From: Oscillospiraceae bacterium | GTDB lineage: Bacteria; Bacillota; Clostridia; Oscillospirales; Ruminococcaceae | Direction of reading: 5' to 3' | NCBI GenBank assembly: GCA_025757845.1 | Contig: CP107211.1 | Span: forward strand, 2,666,001 to 2,730,000 | DNA: 64,000 nucleotides | Translations under genes and position numbers: made by a program | Shown: one piece after another, positions 63,001-64,000 of the stretch | Layout of the letters: each line of letters starts with the position of its first letter | How positions within the stretch are numbered: position 1 is the stretch's first letter | Notes under the pieces: generated by a model | What the model was told of the DNA's origin: nothing | Seen by the model: only the letters and a program-made list of their open reading frames with translations | Databases searched by the model: none

Positions 63001-64000
63001 AATGCTGCGCTGGAGGTAAAAAGGCGTGTCGAAGGTCTCGTACATGAATTGCTGGATGTACTCCTTGTCGATCCACGTCGCACCCAACCGCACCTCGATC
63101 TCGGAAGCGTCCAGGTCTTTGGGCTGGGCAGCGGTCAGGGCCTCCACGTTGACCGCAAAGGCCGGGTCCTGCTCCGCCGCCCGCTGGGCCTGGCGCAGCT
63201 TCCGGCGCACGTTGCCGGAGAGGTATTCATCGGCGGTCACATAATGGGGCGTTCCGTCCGGCTCAGTCTGGCCCGGTACACGGAAGATGACACCGCGCAG
63301 CTCGTCAGCCAATTCTTCGCCGGTTTTGCCGGTGAGCTGTTCCATGTAGGCCATATCCACGCAGGCTTTTTCAGAAATGGAGACCGCCAGGGCCTCGGAG
63401 GCGGTGTCTACGGTGGTGACGGCCTCATGTGGCTTGATCGTGCGTTTGGTGAACATATCTGCCTTGCGCTCCAACCGGCCATCCTCGTCCAGCACCTCCA
63501 GGGCACAGAGCAGGTAATAGCTGCTGTCATCGGCAAAGGCCAGCCGGTTCGCCCGGTCATTGATAAGTCCGTACTTGGCGGAAAAATCGTCATAGCGGCG
63601 GTTCAGTTCGGCCATCTGCGCCCGGATGTCGGCATCCGGCGCGGCGGCGTCCATCTCCAGGTCGATGAGCCGCTGCACACAATCCCGCAGCCCCACCAGC
63701 CCTTTGACGCGGGCCTCGGCGGTGGCGTTCAGGTCGGGGCGCACCATGCGGCTGTTTTCCCGGAAGTACACCGCGCCGTCCACCACCGTGTAGGAGTAGT
63801 TCTTCACATTGGGGTCAGCCGGGAGGGATTCGTCGATGTCCTCGCCCTCGCCCAGCTCCGGCAGCGCGGCCTCCTGGTAGGTGCCGCGAATGTACTTCAC
63901 GGCATCGTGCAGCTGATCGGCCAGCTCCAGCCCCTCGATGGGGGCCACGGTGTAATCCTGTTTGCCGTATTGGGTGCTTTCGGCGGTGGGCCGCCCCAGC
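60007..64000 (-). CDS. giant SNF2/DEAD-type helicase of the ICE, N-terminus outside the window
   Basis: At least 1331 residues; the frame continues past the right edge. Helicase core: Walker A LLAHEVGAGKTFEM, DEAH in FVDEAHNYKN, motif III FATGTPVSNSMTELY, and C-terminal motifs VLLGSTAKMGAGTNVQDRL and DLAQRKGRIERQGNQN. After the core comes a helical region with a DGRGR-type tail. In Tn1549-like ICEs the homologue carries an N-terminal DNA methylase or YodL part; only the middle and C-terminal regions are seen here. It probably acts in ICE replication or in protection on entry. Confidence 0.9.
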   Translation of the reverse strand, partial: LGRPTAESTQYGKQDYTVAPIEGLELADQLHDAVKYIRGTYQEAALPELGEGEDIDESLPADPNVKNYSYTVVDGAVYFRENSRMVRPDLNATAEARVKGLVGLRDCVQRLIDLEMDAAAPDADIRAQMAELNRRYDDFSAKYGLINDRANRLAFADDSSYYLLCALEVLDEDGRLERKADMFTKRTIKPHEAVTTVDTASEALAVSISEKACVDMAYMEQLTGKTGEELADELRGVIFRVPGQTEPDGTPHYVTADEYLSGNVRRKLRQAQRAAEQDPAFAVNVEALTAAQPKDLDASEIEVRLGATWIDKEYIQQFMYETFDTPFYLQRSIEVHYTPFTAEWQISGKNVVGQNNVAAYSTYGTSRANAYKILEDSLNLRDVRIYDTVEDADGKERRVLNAKETTLAAQKQQAIRDAFRDWIWRDPERRQALVRQYNEEMNATRPREYDGSHIVFGGMNPAITLREHQKNAIAHVLYGGNTLLAHEVGAGKTFEMVGAAMEAKRLGLCQKSLFVVPNHLTEQWASEFLRLYPSANILVTTKKDFEKHNRKKFCARIATGDYDAIIMGHSQFEKIPISKERQERLLHEQIWEITEGIAEVEASGGERFTVKQLERTKKSLEARLEKLQAEDRKDDVVTFEQLGVDRLFVDEAHNYKNLFLYTKMRNVAGLSTTDAQKSSDMFAKCRYMDEITGGRGVVFATGTPVSNSMTELYTMQRYLQYDRLQELGMAHFDCWASRFGETVTALELAPEGTGYRARTRFSKFFNLPELMNLFKEVADIKTADQLHLPTPEVEYHNIVAQPTEQQQEMVKALSERASLVHSGTVDPSQDNMLKITSDGRKLGLDQRIINQLLPDEPGTKVNQCVDNIMQIWRDGEADKLTQLVFCDISTPQARPAKKVAKALDNPTLHALEDAVPLDEPEPAFTVYEDIRQKLIAKGVPAEQIAFIHEANTEVRKKELFSKVRTGQVRVLLGSTAKMGAGTNVQDRLVALHDLDCPWRPGDLAQRKGRIERQGNQNETVHVYRYVTEGTFDAYLWQTVENKQKFISQIMTSKSPVRSCDDVDETALSFAEIKALCAGDPRIKERMDLDVDVARLKLMKADHQSKQYRLEDQLLKTFPEEIEKNKGFIAGLEADMATLAAHPHPEDGFAGMEVRGDTLTDKENAGAALLDACKEVKGADPVPVGSYRGFTMSVSFDAFRQEYMLLLKGQMTHRATLGTDPRGNLTRIDNALSQMPQRLEAVKNQLDNLYQQQAAAKAEVGKPFPQEQELRDKSARLAELDVLLNMDGRGRPAPEAVLAKSSRPSVLEGLKRPVPPRSPDKKPKHHEQEVR

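Overview
The window reads as a chromosomal segment of a low-GC-phylum but GC-rich gut anaerobe. The 16S gene (16630-18140, minus strand) agrees with Faecalibacterium (F. prausnitzii group) 16S as I remember it. An oxygen-sensitive class III ribonucleotide reductase, a group II ECF transporter module and Firmicutes-type promoters fit that assignment. No database search was run.

Positions 1 to about 39.5 kb are core chromosome. From the left come a D,D-carboxypeptidase running off the edge and dipicolinate synthase dpaB/dpaA. Next is a coenzyme A cluster: a probable pantothenate ECF S component, a Gfo/Idh oxidoreductase, coaX and, divergently, coaBC. Then follow degV, murC, a LURP-one-like protein, and a traX / response regulator / sensor kinase operon whose kinase lacks its ATPase domain. 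A complete rRNA operon (16S, tRNA-Ile, tRNA-Ala, 23S, 5S; minus strand) has tandem promoters and visible processing stems. It is followed by nrdD-nrdG under probable NrdR control, a CPA2-type antiporter, a glycosyltransferase, recQ and a clpE-like gene. A cvpA, DUF5711, truA, ecfT, ecfA2, ecfA1 block comes next, then an rRNA methyltransferase-like gene, glmM, ruvB, ruvA, ruvC and tRNA-Val.

From 39.5 to 41.5 kb lies an AT-richer islet with three small genes, one a GNAT-type acetyltransferase. At 41555-41602 (minus strand) there is only the last 15 codons of rpsI (ribosomal protein S9) plus its terminator. Immediately beyond begins a Tn1549/Tn916-like integrative conjugative element (ICE) that runs off the right edge. 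This places the ICE insertion in the 3' end of rpsI.

The ICE carries two tandem tyrosine integrases, an excisionase, an Xre-type repressor with repeated operators and a small sigma factor. Its cargo looks like a cell-envelope or antimicrobial-peptide defence module: transglycosylase, YxeA-like protein, lipoprotein, a BcrA/NisFEG-type ABC transporter, a two-component system and a VanZ-RDD membrane protein. Next come a MOBP relaxase, an AbiE toxin-antitoxin operon with an overlapping zinc-ribbon gene, CD1845-family and MobC proteins, a DUF3849-like protein and a giant SNF2/DEAD helicase cut by the window edge. The type IV secretion genes are presumably further right.
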